A stretch of 7,883 bases of DNA, taken from NCBI GenBank assembly GCA_047618505.1, contig JBLHLB010000190.1, positions 1-7,883 of the forward strand. The letters are read 5' to 3'. Under the pieces are notes generated by a model that saw only the letters and a list, made by a program, of their open reading frames with translations, was not told the origin of the DNA and made no database searches. The DNA is from JBLHLB01 sp047618505. GTDB taxonomy: Bacteria > Planctomycetota > UBA1135 > GCA-002686595. The number at the start of each line of letters is the position of its first letter. Position 1 is the stretch's first letter. Below, in pieces: positions 1-6,093 of this stretch. The translations under genes were made by a program, and so were the position numbers.

Positions 1-453
1 GTCAACGACGACCTGCTCGTCAGCGACCTAAAGGCAATCGTGGCAGACATTCGTTCCATCGCAGGCGACCTGAGTGAGGGTCGCGGAACCCTCGGGCGCT
101 TCCTCAAAGACGACAGCATGGCGGATGATTTCCAAGCCGCCGTGCAGTCGATTTCCACCTTCGCCAAGAGCTTGGTGGAAGGAGAGGGCTTGGTAGCGCG
201 CCTGATCAACGACCCCGCACTCAGCGACCAGGCGGCGGAGCTCGTCACCAACCTTCGCCAAACCAGCGTAGACCTGGCCGCCATCATCGCCCATGCCCGC
301 GCCGGCGAAGGCACCGTGGGCAAGCTCATCATGGACGAGGAGCTCTACGAGGAGATCCTGACAACTGTCGGGCTCTTGACCCGCAGCCTCGAGGATTATC
401 GTGAAGCCGCGCCGATCACCGCTCTGACCGGCGTTCTCTTCAGCGTCTTCTAG
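1..453 (+). CDS. MCE/MlaD family lipid-transport protein, C-terminal part (5' end outside window)
   Basis: The frame is open from base 1 to a TAG at 451-453 and gives 150 residues. The visible part is the helical tail that follows the MCE domain in MlaD-like proteins. It has three copies of a Gly-x-Gly-(x)4-Leu-(x)2-Asp motif, at about residues 27-38 (GRGTLGRFLKDD), 61-71 (GEGLVARLIND) and 102-112 (GEGTVGKLIMD), separated by amphipathic helices. The protein ends in a hydrophobic stretch (REAAPITALTGVLFSVF), which is also typical of these proteins. In known systems MCE proteins form rings or tubes in the periplasm that carry phospholipids between the membranes, working with an MlaE/MlaF-type ABC transporter. 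The MCE domain itself and any transporter genes would lie upstream of the window, so the family call rests on the tail alone. The gene converges with ribE, and the stops are about 10 bp apart. Confidence 0.72.
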   Translation, partial: VNDDLLVSDLKAIVADIRSIAGDLSEGRGTLGRFLKDDSMADDFQAAVQSISTFAKSLVEGEGLVARLINDPALSDQAAELVTNLRQTSVDLAAIIAHARAGEGTVGKLIMDEELYEEILTTVGLLTRSLEDYREAAPITALTGVLFSVF

Positions 454-457
454 ACTG

Positions 458-471
458 CCCGCCTAGGCGGG
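458..471. terminator. Small palindrome between convergent stops
   Basis: CCCGCCTAGGCGGG is a perfect 14-bp palindrome. It can fold as a 5-bp GC stem with a CTAG loop on either strand. It lies between the MCE stop (451-453) and the ribE stop, and contains the ribE stop codon (463-465). Its position suits a shared bidirectional terminator. There is no T-run and the stem is short, so the termination role is inferred. Confidence 0.3.
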
Positions 472-1113
472 GGCGGACACTCGATAGGGGCCCACCAGGC
501 GCTCGATCCACTTCCCCACCAGGTCGCCTTCCAGATGAATGGCGTCGCCGGGCTTGGCGCCACCGAGGCTGGTGCGCACGAGGGTCTCCGGAATCACGGC
601 TACATCAAACTCGCCGGGGCGCGGATCAACGATGGTCAGGGAGATCCCGTCGAGGGTCACCGAGCCCTTCTGGATCAGCCAACGCTCGAAATCCGGCTCC
701 ACGCCAAAGGTCATCAGAAGGCCCCCATCGCCAGGGTCTCTGGAGCGGATCAGGCTGCCTATGCCGTCCACGTGGCCGCTGACTAGGTGGCCCCCGAGGC
801 GGTCCGATAGGAGCATGGCTCGCTCCAGATTGACCAGGCGCCCTACTTCCGCCTGTCCTAGCCAGGTTTTCTCGATGGTTTCCAAGGACAGCTCAAAGGT
901 CATGGCGCCGTCCGGAGCCAAGGCCGCCACCGTCAGGCAGCAGCCGGAGCAGGCCACGCTATCCCCCAGCTTCACCTCCCAAGGGGGGCCCCCCCCCCAC
1001 TGAGATCCGTCAGGAGCCCTTTTTTGGGGCGCAGGGAGCACGAGGACGGCCCCCGTCCCCTGGGTGCGGAATTCCTTGATGGCGACGACAGCTTCTACGA
1101 GTCCTGTAAACAT
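463..1113 (-). CDS. ribE: Riboflavin synthase, alpha chain
   Basis: This enzyme converts two 6,7-dimethyl-8-ribityllumazines into riboflavin plus a pyrimidinedione, the last step of cytosolic riboflavin synthesis. The 216 residues, near the usual length, hold both lumazine-binding half-domains. The first starts with the classic MFTGLVE and has LGDSVACSGCCLTV (49-62) and NLERAMLLSDRLGGHLVSGH (95-114). The second has KGSVTLDGISLTIVD (149-163), VIPETLVRTSL (173-183) and LEGDLVGKWIERL (194-206). The ATG at 1111-1113 is fixed by the MFTG motif. No clear Shine-Dalgarno lies upstream. Two oddities are a Gly/Pro/Trp-rich extra loop at about residues 30-46, coded over a G10C6 homopolymer, and three cysteines in CSGCC where relatives usually have one. 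The gene converges with the MCE gene and diverges from trmD. No FMN riboswitch is evident in the 125 bp upstream. Confidence 0.95.
   Translation of the reverse strand: MFTGLVEAVVAIKEFRTQGTGAVLVLPAPQKRAPDGSQWGGGPPWEVKLGDSVACSGCCLTVAALAPDGAMTFELSLETIEKTWLGQAEVGRLVNLERAMLLSDRLGGHLVSGHVDGIGSLIRSRDPGDGGLLMTFGVEPDFERWLIQKGSVTLDGISLTIVDPRPGEFDVAVIPETLVRTSLGGAKPGDAIHLEGDLVGKWIERLVGPYRVSAPA
983..998. repeat. G6C10 homopolymer tract inside ribE
   Basis: On the + strand, six G (983-988) run directly into ten C (989-998). Read in the ribE sense this is ten G followed by six C, coding Trp-Gly-Gly-Gly-Pro-Pro. A run of six T at 1020-1025 lies about 20 bp away in the same insert. Such tracts slip during replication and are also prone to sequencing error. 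As given, the reading frame is intact across it. Confidence 0.9.
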
Positions 1114-1179
1114 AGGCGCAGGGTGTCATGCGACCCTGCCTGCGGCAAGTTTCGGCGGCCTCCAGGCGATCCTGGGGTC

Positions 1180-1208
1180 TTGACCCTCAGCCCACTCAGC
1201 CCTACCCT
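1180..1208 (+). promoter_or_regulatory. Candidate trmD promoter
   Basis: TTGACC at 1180-1185 and TACCCT at 1203-1208 are separated by 17 bp, the ideal spacing for a sigma70-type promoter. The -35 box is close to consensus, while the -10 box keeps only the T, A and final T. The expected start near 1215 lies about 25 nt before the preferred TTG start of trmD and after the upstream ATG at 1128, so it would favour the shorter protein. The call rests on sequence pattern alone. Confidence 0.35.
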
Positions 1209-1238
1209 GCTCGCCCTTTCTCCCGGGGCACTCCGCCC

Positions 1239-1913
1239 TTGCTGTTCGTCCTCCTCACACTCTTTCCCGAAGCCGTCGACCCCTATCTGGGCTCGTCGAT
1301 TCTGGGCATAGCCCAAGAAAAGGGCAAGGTGGACCTGCGAACGGTGGATTTCCGGGACTTTGCGCGCGACCGAAACCGAACCGTCGACGACCGCCCCTTC
1401 GGCGGGGGTCCTGGGATGGTCCTGAAGCCTGAACCAATTCTCGATTGCATCGAGTGGTTGGAGCGGCGCCACGGATCCTTCCACAAGATCCTCCTGACAC
1501 CTGCAGGGCAACCGTTTAGACAACAGAAGGCCGCATCGCTTTGCACACAGGAGCGCGTTCTCTTGCTGTGCGGACGATACGAAGGCTTCGACGAACGGAT
1601 TCGCGACTGCGTGGAGTGGGATGAAATCTCGATGGGCGACTTCGTCCTGGCCGGCGGCGAGCTCCCGGCACTCACGGTTACGGAAGCGGTTGTACGCCTC
1701 CTGCCGGGTGTGCTCGGCGACGAGCGCTCTGCCCAGGAGGAATCGTTCCAGCAAGAAGGTGGTCTCGACCACCCGCACTACACACGACCGCGATCCTTTC
1801 GCGGGCGAGTCGTCCCCGACGTTCTACTCAGCGGTGATCACCAAAAGATCTCCGCCTGGCGCGAGAAACAACGCGACAGCAGGACTCGGGAGCGGCGACC
1901 CGATTTGAGCTGA
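1239..1913 (+). CDS. trmD: tRNA (guanine-N1-)-methyltransferase TrmD
   Basis: TrmD uses S-adenosylmethionine to methylate N1 of G37, next to the anticodon, which prevents +1 frameshifting. It acts in the cytosol as a homodimer with a SPOUT trefoil knot. The motifs run in family order: LTLFPE (6-11), SSILG, DFARDRNRTVDDRPFGGGPG, LLCGRYEGFDERI (from about 109), EISMGDFVLAGGELPA (129-144), LDHPHYTRP (176-184) and VLLSGDHQKISAWR. The TTG at 1239 is preferred because it gives MLFVLLTLFPE, matching the family N-terminus, and a 224-residue protein, near the family length. The frame stays open upstream to an ATG at 1128, which would add 37 Arg/Pro-rich residues with no family likeness. A GGGG at 1225-1228 is a weak ribosome site. 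The position of the proposed catalytic Asp (Asp169 of H. influenzae TrmD, in a D-S-F context) reads Glu168 (E-S-F). The stop codon lies inside a long hairpin. Confidence 0.93.
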   Translation: MLFVLLTLFPEAVDPYLGSSILGIAQEKGKVDLRTVDFRDFARDRNRTVDDRPFGGGPGMVLKPEPILDCIEWLERRHGSFHKILLTPAGQPFRQQKAASLCTQERVLLLCGRYEGFDERIRDCVEWDEISMGDFVLAGGELPALTVTEAVVRLLPGVLGDERSAQEESFQQEGGLDHPHYTRPRSFRGRVVPDVLLSGDHQKISAWREKQRDSRTRERRPDLS

Positions 1914-1942
1914 GCTTCGCTCAGCTCGAATCCCCTTCGGGG
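1902..1942 (+). terminator. Hairpin pair at the trmD stop codon
   Basis: A stem of 14 pairs joins 1902-1915 (GATTTGAGCTGAGC) to 1919-1932 (GCTCAGCTCGAATC) across a 3-nt loop, with one G-U pair. The trmD TGA at 1911-1913 lies within the left arm. A second hairpin follows directly: CCC(1933-1935)-TTCG-GGG(1940-1942), a C(UUCG)G tetraloop, with C1932 at the boundary. No T-run follows. The pair may serve as a weak or factor-dependent terminator or as 3'-end protection for the trmD message. The hairpins are directly visible; the function is inferred. Confidence 0.5.
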
Positions 1943-1950
1943 CTTCTGGG

Positions 1951-2090
1951 TTTCTGGTCCAACGCCTTACGGCGTTGGGACGGGGTTTCTGGTCCAACGC
2001 CTTACGGCGTTGGGACGGGGTTTCTGGTCCAATGCCTTACGGCGTTGGAGCGGGGTTTCTGGTCCAACGCCTTACGGCGTTGGAGCGGGG
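1951..2090. repeat. Four tandem 35-bp hairpin repeats
   Basis: Four head-to-tail copies start at 1951, 1986, 2021 and 2056, each exactly 35 bp. Each opens with TTTCTGGT, then has the inverted repeat CCAACGCC-ttac-GGCGTTGG, and ends in GACGGGG (copies 1 and 2) or AGCGGGG (copies 3 and 4). Copies 1 and 2 are identical. Copy 3 has one C-to-T change in the left arm, which turns a C-G pair into a U-G pair, so folding is kept. On the minus strand the loop reads GTAA, a GNRA-type tetraloop. A degenerate partial copy (CGGGGCTTCTGG, 1938-1949) precedes the array. There are no spacers and no adjacent transposase. The likely class is a dispersed REP/BIME-like intergenic element; its role is unknown. Confidence 0.93.
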
Positions 2091-2110
2091 TCGGGATAGA
2101 TACAACCCTA

Positions 2111-2240
2111 CGCGGTGGTGGTTCAGCCACCTGCGCCGTGCGGGGAGCAGAGACAACTTGAACACGCTGGGATCTTGGGTCCCGGTGGATTGAACATCGG
2201 CGCCTTTGATGGCGTCATTGATTCGGTGCCGTTGGCGCCG
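2111..2240 (+). promoter_or_regulatory. Structured leader upstream of rplS with alternative pairings
   Basis: The stretch between the repeat array and rplS has no gene but several inverted repeats. Bases 2111-2118 pair with 2127-2135 (8 pairs and a bulged T). Bases 2169-2174 pair with 2178-2183. Near the start codon, GGCGCCG (2234-2240) can pair with CGGTGCC (2224-2230, one G-U, 3-nt loop) or perfectly with CGGCGCC (2198-2204). The two pairings exclude each other, which is the arrangement expected of an attenuator or autoregulated ribosomal-protein leader. The last structure ends 22 nt before the rplS ATG. No known L19 leader family was recognised and no convincing promoter was found, so regulation is inferred. 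Confidence 0.35.
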
Positions 2241-2262
2241 AGACCAGCTAAGTAGAAAGACA

Positions 2263-2697
2263 ATGAGCCTCATCGATCAACTCGGCAAAGAGCTCGGCAA
2301 GCCCGCCCTGCCCCCCGTGCACGTGGGTGATACCGTCCAAGTCCACTACCTGATTAGGGAAGGGGAAAAGGAACGTGTGCAGATCTTCAAGGGCACGATC
2401 CTCGCCCTCACAGGCCGCGGAATCGCCAAGACCATCACGGTGCGCCGCATCGTGCAGGGCGAGGGTGTCGAGCGGACCTTCCCGCTGCACTCTCCCCGCG
2501 TCCAAGACGTGACCATTGACCGCCGCGGCAAGGTTCGCCAGGCGCGTCTCTACTACCTGCGCGATCGCGTAGGCAAGAAGACGCGTGTGTCGGAACTCGT
2601 CGGCGAAAAGGTGCGCGCACAGCGTGCCCGCGAAGATGCCGCCCGTCAGGCAGCCGAAGATGCAGCAAATGCTGCTTCTTCGAGCTCCGACGAGTAG
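2263..2697 (+). CDS. rplS: Large ribosomal subunit protein L19 (bL19)
   Basis: L19 is a 50S protein at the interface with the 30S subunit. The 144 residues match the family closely over about the first 113: VGDTVQVHYLIREGEKERVQ, FKGTILALTGRGIAKTITVR, GEGVERTFPLHSP, GKVRQARLYYLRDRVGKKTR. The ATG at 2263 gives MSLIDQLGKELGK, which fits the family N-terminus; an in-frame ATG at 2206 would add 19 basic residues within the structured leader and is less likely. No Shine-Dalgarno is clear (AGAAAGA lies just upstream). The protein carries an extra tail of about 30 residues after the core, rich in Ala, Arg and acidic residues and ending in SSSSDE; usual L19 is near 115 residues. It follows trmD, the common bacterial order, but about 350 bp of repeats and hairpins separate the two. 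Confidence 0.96.
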   Translation: MSLIDQLGKELGKPALPPVHVGDTVQVHYLIREGEKERVQIFKGTILALTGRGIAKTITVRRIVQGEGVERTFPLHSPRVQDVTIDRRGKVRQARLYYLRDRVGKKTRVSELVGEKVRAQRAREDAARQAAEDAANAASSSSDE

Positions 2698-2716
2698 ACC
2701 CACGTCATGCGTCCCA

Positions 2717-2733
2717 GTGCGCCTTCGGTGCAC
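2717..2733 (+). terminator. Hairpin 20 nt after rplS
   Basis: GTGCGCC (2717-2723) pairs with GGTGCAC (2727-2733) over a TTC loop, making 7 pairs with one G-U. The hairpin starts 20 nt after the rplS stop. No T-run follows, so it may be a factor-dependent terminator or 3'-end stabiliser. The fold is visible; the function is inferred. Confidence 0.35.
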
Positions 2734-2761
2734 GCGGCTAAGGCGGCCGCACCACCATTTG

Positions 2762-2807
2762 GACCCCGAGTGAGCCCTGCGGTACGCCGCCGAGCACCCT
2801 CGGGGTC
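2762..2807 (+). other. Long inverted repeat in the rplS-secDF gap
   Basis: GACCCCGAG (2762-2770) and CTCGGGGTC (2799-2807) form a perfect 9-bp stem. The 28-nt interior contains a second hairpin, GCGG-tacg-CCGC (2779-2790). The gap of 308 bases between rplS and secDF otherwise shows no credible gene: the open frames there are short and lack family features. Bases 2808-2990 show no strong feature. This element could be an rplS terminator or part of a secDF leader; it has no T-run. Confidence 0.45.
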
Positions 2808-2991
2808 GAAGTGTTCCTGGATCGTCGCCTGAGGGCGCCGAATCCAACCTAAGAAATCGACACCGTCAGCGGTGGGATTGGTGAATTCGCCGGTCCGACC
2901 AACCCGTTTGAGTCGCCATCGGATGCGACTCGGCAAATACTCTCCACGGCGGACCACCAAGCGGTCCCAGCCCCCTCCCCCGGGAACTCCC

Positions 2992-2997
2992 AGGGGA
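2992..2997 (+). promoter_or_regulatory. Ribosome binding site of secDF
   Basis: AGGGGA lies 8 nt before the ATG at 3006. It is the clearest Shine-Dalgarno-like site in the window and supports this start, which is also placed correctly ahead of the first membrane segment. Confidence 0.5.
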
Positions 2998-3005
2998 TCT
3001 CCATC

Positions 3006-6000
3006 ATGGTCGAGAACGTCTCCCGCAAGATCGCGCTGATCGCCGTACTCCTCACGGCTTCCCTAGCCTTGCTCCTTTTGAAGGATAAGCCCTTCAACCT
3101 GGGACTCGACCTGGCCGGTGGAACGCGCCTGACCTACAGCCTCGACCTCGACAGGGCCGTGGAAGAGGGCACCATCAGCCAGCAAGAGGCGAACGATCCT
3201 CTTCAGCTCCTGCAGGCGACGATCGCGATCATCAAGGATCGCGTTGACCCCACGGGTGTGCGTGAGGTTGTTGTGCGCTCCGAGGGCAACGAGCGCTTCG
3301 TAGTCGAGCTACCAGGAACCCTGACGATGGACAAGGAGCCCCTTAGGGGAACCCTTGGGCAGGACCTCGATCTGACCGCCGCGGGCTTCCTTTTGGTGAG
3401 TGAGGAGTTTGGCTCGTCCCTGCCGGTGAGCGGGTACCTGCAGATCGGCAGCGAAACCATCGTCTACGGAGGCAAGTGGGACACTTTGCCCGAGGGGAAC
3501 CGTCCGCCTGCGGGGACCTTGACGAACGTCTCCCGTGCCCAGCGCAATAGTACCGCCACAGCTCACACGTCTGGCGAAGCCGTTGTGCAGGTCATCAACG
3601 ACCCCATCCTGGAGGCCATAACCAGTCTGGGTGAGCTCTCGTTCCAAATCCAGGCTATGGACCAGGACTTCACTGACCTGGATCTGACGGCGGAGCGCGA
3701 GAAGTTGCGGAGCTGGGTCACGGCCAACGAAGGCGACACGATGTCGTCCTTCAACAAGATCACCACGGCAGACGGTGGGCCCCACCCCGGCATCGAGTGG
3801 TACCCCAACAGCTTCAGCGGCAATGAAGCGTTCACTGCCATGTCCACCGAAGAGCGCATCAACTCTGCGATGCCGGTGCTCAGGCCCACGGGCGAGGACG
3901 ACACCCTGCGCGGTGAGCACCTCGATCGGGTCTACCCCTCCTCGGACCAATACGGGTATCCGGCCGTCGGGTTCATCTTCAAAGCCGTCGGAGGCAAGGA
4001 CGACGACTTCACGAACTTCACCGAGAGCAACGTCGAACGCAACATGGCGATCGTTCTCAACGGTGAGGTGTACACGGCCCCCACGATCAACGGCACGCTC
4101 TACGGCGGCGGCATCATCCAGGGCCGCTTCTCCGATGAGGAGATGCAGAACCTGGTCAACGTGCTGCGTTCGGGCTCGCTACGCATCGAACCGCGGCTCG
4201 AAGATGAGATTCGAGTTGGAGCCACCCTGGGAGAGTCCTACGTCCGTCGCGGCATGATCTCGGGCATCATCGCGGTGGCCTCGGTGCTGATCTTCATGGT
4301 CGTCTACTACCGCAAGCTCGGGATCTACTCCGCGATCTCCATGCTGCTGGCCTTCGTGATGCTGATGGGCGGCCTGTCCTTCCTGGACGCGACCATGACC
4401 CTGCCTGGCATCGCCGGCATCCTGCTGACGGTCGGTATGGCCGTGGACGCGAACATCCTGATCTTCGACCGGATTCGGGAGGAGACAGACAAGGGGCGCA
4501 ACATCAAGCAGGCCTGCAAGACAGGCTTTGATAAGGCGACCTCCGCGATCCTCGACGCCAACATCACGACGATGTTGACGGCGGTGATTCTCTACCGCGT
4601 GGGCACCGGCCCCGTGCGCGGCTTCGCTGTGACTCTGATGATCGGCATCGCGACCTCGGTCTTCGCGGCCCTTGTGATCACACGACTCCTGGTGCACTTC
4701 TCCCTGGAGAAGGGCAAGACTACTGAGTTCAAGATCGGCACCTGGATGGTCAAGGCCTCCTACGACTTCCTGGGCAAGTGGCGTGCTGCTCTGGCGCTCT
4801 CCGCCGTGCTGATCGTCGGCGGAGTCGGCCTCTTCATCGTCTACCCCTCCAACGAAAAGTTCGGCATCGACTTCCTTGGCGGTGGTGAAGTTCAAATCCG
4901 TACTGAGGTCGCGATGACTCAGCAGGATGTCGAAGCGGCCGTGGGCGCGATCACGGAGAGCGATATCGGGCGAACTGCTTCGGTGCGCTCAATCTCGGAC
5001 TCCGAGGTCGGGGATGGAGAATTCACCCACTTCCAGATCGCGGTAAAGATGACCGCTGATGAACGCGATGTGGAGGACGGTGATGAGAGCGACGGCGCCA
5101 GCGCATTGCGTGCGATTATCTCCCGGGAGCTGAGCGATATCCTTCTGCCGGACGGCGTTCAAGTCATCGGCGCTCGCGCCCCGATCGAGGGCCAGGCGAG
5201 CCAAGAGACCTTGGACCTGCGCCTCGTCTTCGACGACTTTCACCCGACTGCTGACATTCAAACGCAGCTGACGGATGTGGCCCTCTTGGCCACCGCCACG
5301 GTGACCGAAGATCCGTCCACCGACGGCAGTACCTACCTCGTCTCCGCGACAGTGGCCACCGCCAGCACGAACATCGACGTGATCGAGCGTGTGCGCATTG
5401 CCTTCCGTAACACCACGGACTCCAGCGGTGGCAAGTTCACCCTGGCGACGGCGATCCCTTCCTCCGCATCGGTTGGTGCACAGGTCGTTGGCGAGCTGCG
5501 CGACAAGGCCATCCTGGCGATCTTGGTTTCGCTCTTCGCGATCGTGCTCTACATCCGAGTGCGCTTCACGGAGTACGCCTACGGCTTCGCCGCCGTGGCC
5601 GCCTTGACTCACGACGTCCTGATCACTCTCGGCGCCCTGACGATTGCGAACCACTTCAACATCCTGAATGGCGAGATCAACCTGGCCATGATCGCGGCTT
5701 TCCTGACGATCATCGGCTACTCCCTGAACGACACGATCGTGATCTTCGACCGTGTGCGTGAGAACCTCCCGCGCATGCAAGTCCCCCTGCGTGACGTCCT
5801 GAACGCGTCGATCAACCAGACCCTGTCGCGTACAGTGCTGACCTCCGGCACGACCTTGATCGCAGTGTCGATCCTCTTCTTCTGGAACTTGGGCACGGGC
5901 AACGTTCTGGAGAGCTTCTCCTTCGCCATGATGATCGGTGTGATCACGGGCACCTACTCGACGATCTTTATCGCCAACCCGGTCCTGCTCTGGCTGGAGG

Positions 6001-6086
6001 GCAAGGCCCGGGCCCGCAGGAAACGCAACAGCCATGGCGAGAACGAAGCCCCCGCGGTCTCCGAGAAGACCGTCGCAGGCGTCTAA
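3006..6086 (+). CDS. secDF: Fused protein translocase subunit SecD-SecF
   Basis: SecDF uses the proton-motive force to pull exported proteins through SecYEG to the periplasmic side. The SecD half (about 1-575) has a first membrane helix (8-25), the GLDLAGGTRL motif (33-42), a large periplasmic P1 domain (to about 414), and five helices including LPGIAGILLTVGMAVDAN with the conserved Asp481. The SecF half starts near Met581, with helix 594-614, GIDFLGGG (620-627), periplasmic P4 (to about 832), and five helices including GYSLNDTIVIFDRVREN with Asp909 and LSRTVLTSGTT with Arg942. These three residues appear to match the Asp340, Asp637 and Arg671 needed for proton transport in Thermus SecDF. At 1026 residues it is much longer than Thermus SecDF (about 735). 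The excess lies mainly in P1, including a beta-like insert at about 128-196, and in P4. The tail after about 1000 is charged and cytosolic. No yajC is in the window. Confidence 0.97.
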   Translation: MVENVSRKIALIAVLLTASLALLLLKDKPFNLGLDLAGGTRLTYSLDLDRAVEEGTISQQEANDPLQLLQATIAIIKDRVDPTGVREVVVRSEGNERFVVELPGTLTMDKEPLRGTLGQDLDLTAAGFLLVSEEFGSSLPVSGYLQIGSETIVYGGKWDTLPEGNRPPAGTLTNVSRAQRNSTATAHTSGEAVVQVINDPILEAITSLGELSFQIQAMDQDFTDLDLTAEREKLRSWVTANEGDTMSSFNKITTADGGPHPGIEWYPNSFSGNEAFTAMSTEERINSAMPVLRPTGEDDTLRGEHLDRVYPSSDQYGYPAVGFIFKAVGGKDDDFTNFTESNVERNMAIVLNGEVYTAPTINGTLYGGGIIQGRFSDEEMQNLVNVLRSGSLRIEPRLEDEIRVGATLGESYVRRGMISGIIAVASVLIFMVVYYRKLGIYSAISMLLAFVMLMGGLSFLDATMTLPGIAGILLTVGMAVDANILIFDRIREETDKGRNIKQACKTGFDKATSAILDANITTMLTAVILYRVGTGPVRGFAVTLMIGIATSVFAALVITRLLVHFSLEKGKTTEFKIGTWMVKASYDFLGKWRAALALSAVLIVGGVGLFIVYPSNEKFGIDFLGGGEVQIRTEVAMTQQDVEAAVGAITESDIGRTASVRSISDSEVGDGEFTHFQIAVKMTADERDVEDGDESDGASALRAIISRELSDILLPDGVQVIGARAPIEGQASQETLDLRLVFDDFHPTADIQTQLTDVALLATATVTEDPSTDGSTYLVSATVATASTNIDVIERVRIAFRNTTDSSGGKFTLATAIPSSASVGAQVVGELRDKAILAILVSLFAIVLYIRVRFTEYAYGFAAVAALTHDVLITLGALTIANHFNILNGEINLAMIAAFLTIIGYSLNDTIVIFDRVRENLPRMQVPLRDVLNASINQTLSRTVLTSGTTLIAVSILFFWNLGTGNVLESFSFAMMIGVITGTYSTIFIANPVLLWLEGKARARRKRNSHGENEAPAVSEKTVAGV

Positions 6087-6093
6087 GACCTAG

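Noticed and set aside
535..1003. Plus-strand open frames opposite ribE
   Set aside because: They are Arg/Ser/Pro-rich antisense shadows of a clear riboflavin synthase gene.
1114..1238. FMN riboswitch upstream of ribE
   Set aside because: The gap is only 125 bp and shows small simple hairpins (for example 1118-1124 with 1133-1139), without the multi-helix RFN layout.
1095..1778. Minus-strand open frame of 227 codons across trmD
   Set aside because: It overlaps trmD fully and has no family features; trmD motifs are clear on the other strand.
1951..2090. CRISPR array
   Set aside because: The 35-bp units abut with no spacers and there are no cas genes.
1975..2193. Plus-strand 72-codon open frame over the 35-bp repeats
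   Set aside because: It is a translation of the hairpin repeats in shifting frames (35 is not a multiple of 3), with no conserved protein pattern.
4179..6035. Long minus-strand open frames (4179-4895 and 4989-6035) opposite secDF
   Set aside because: They are rich in His, Asp, Gln and Arg with no recognisable fold, as expected from the antisense of a GC-rich membrane-protein gene. The plus strand is an unmistakable SecDF.
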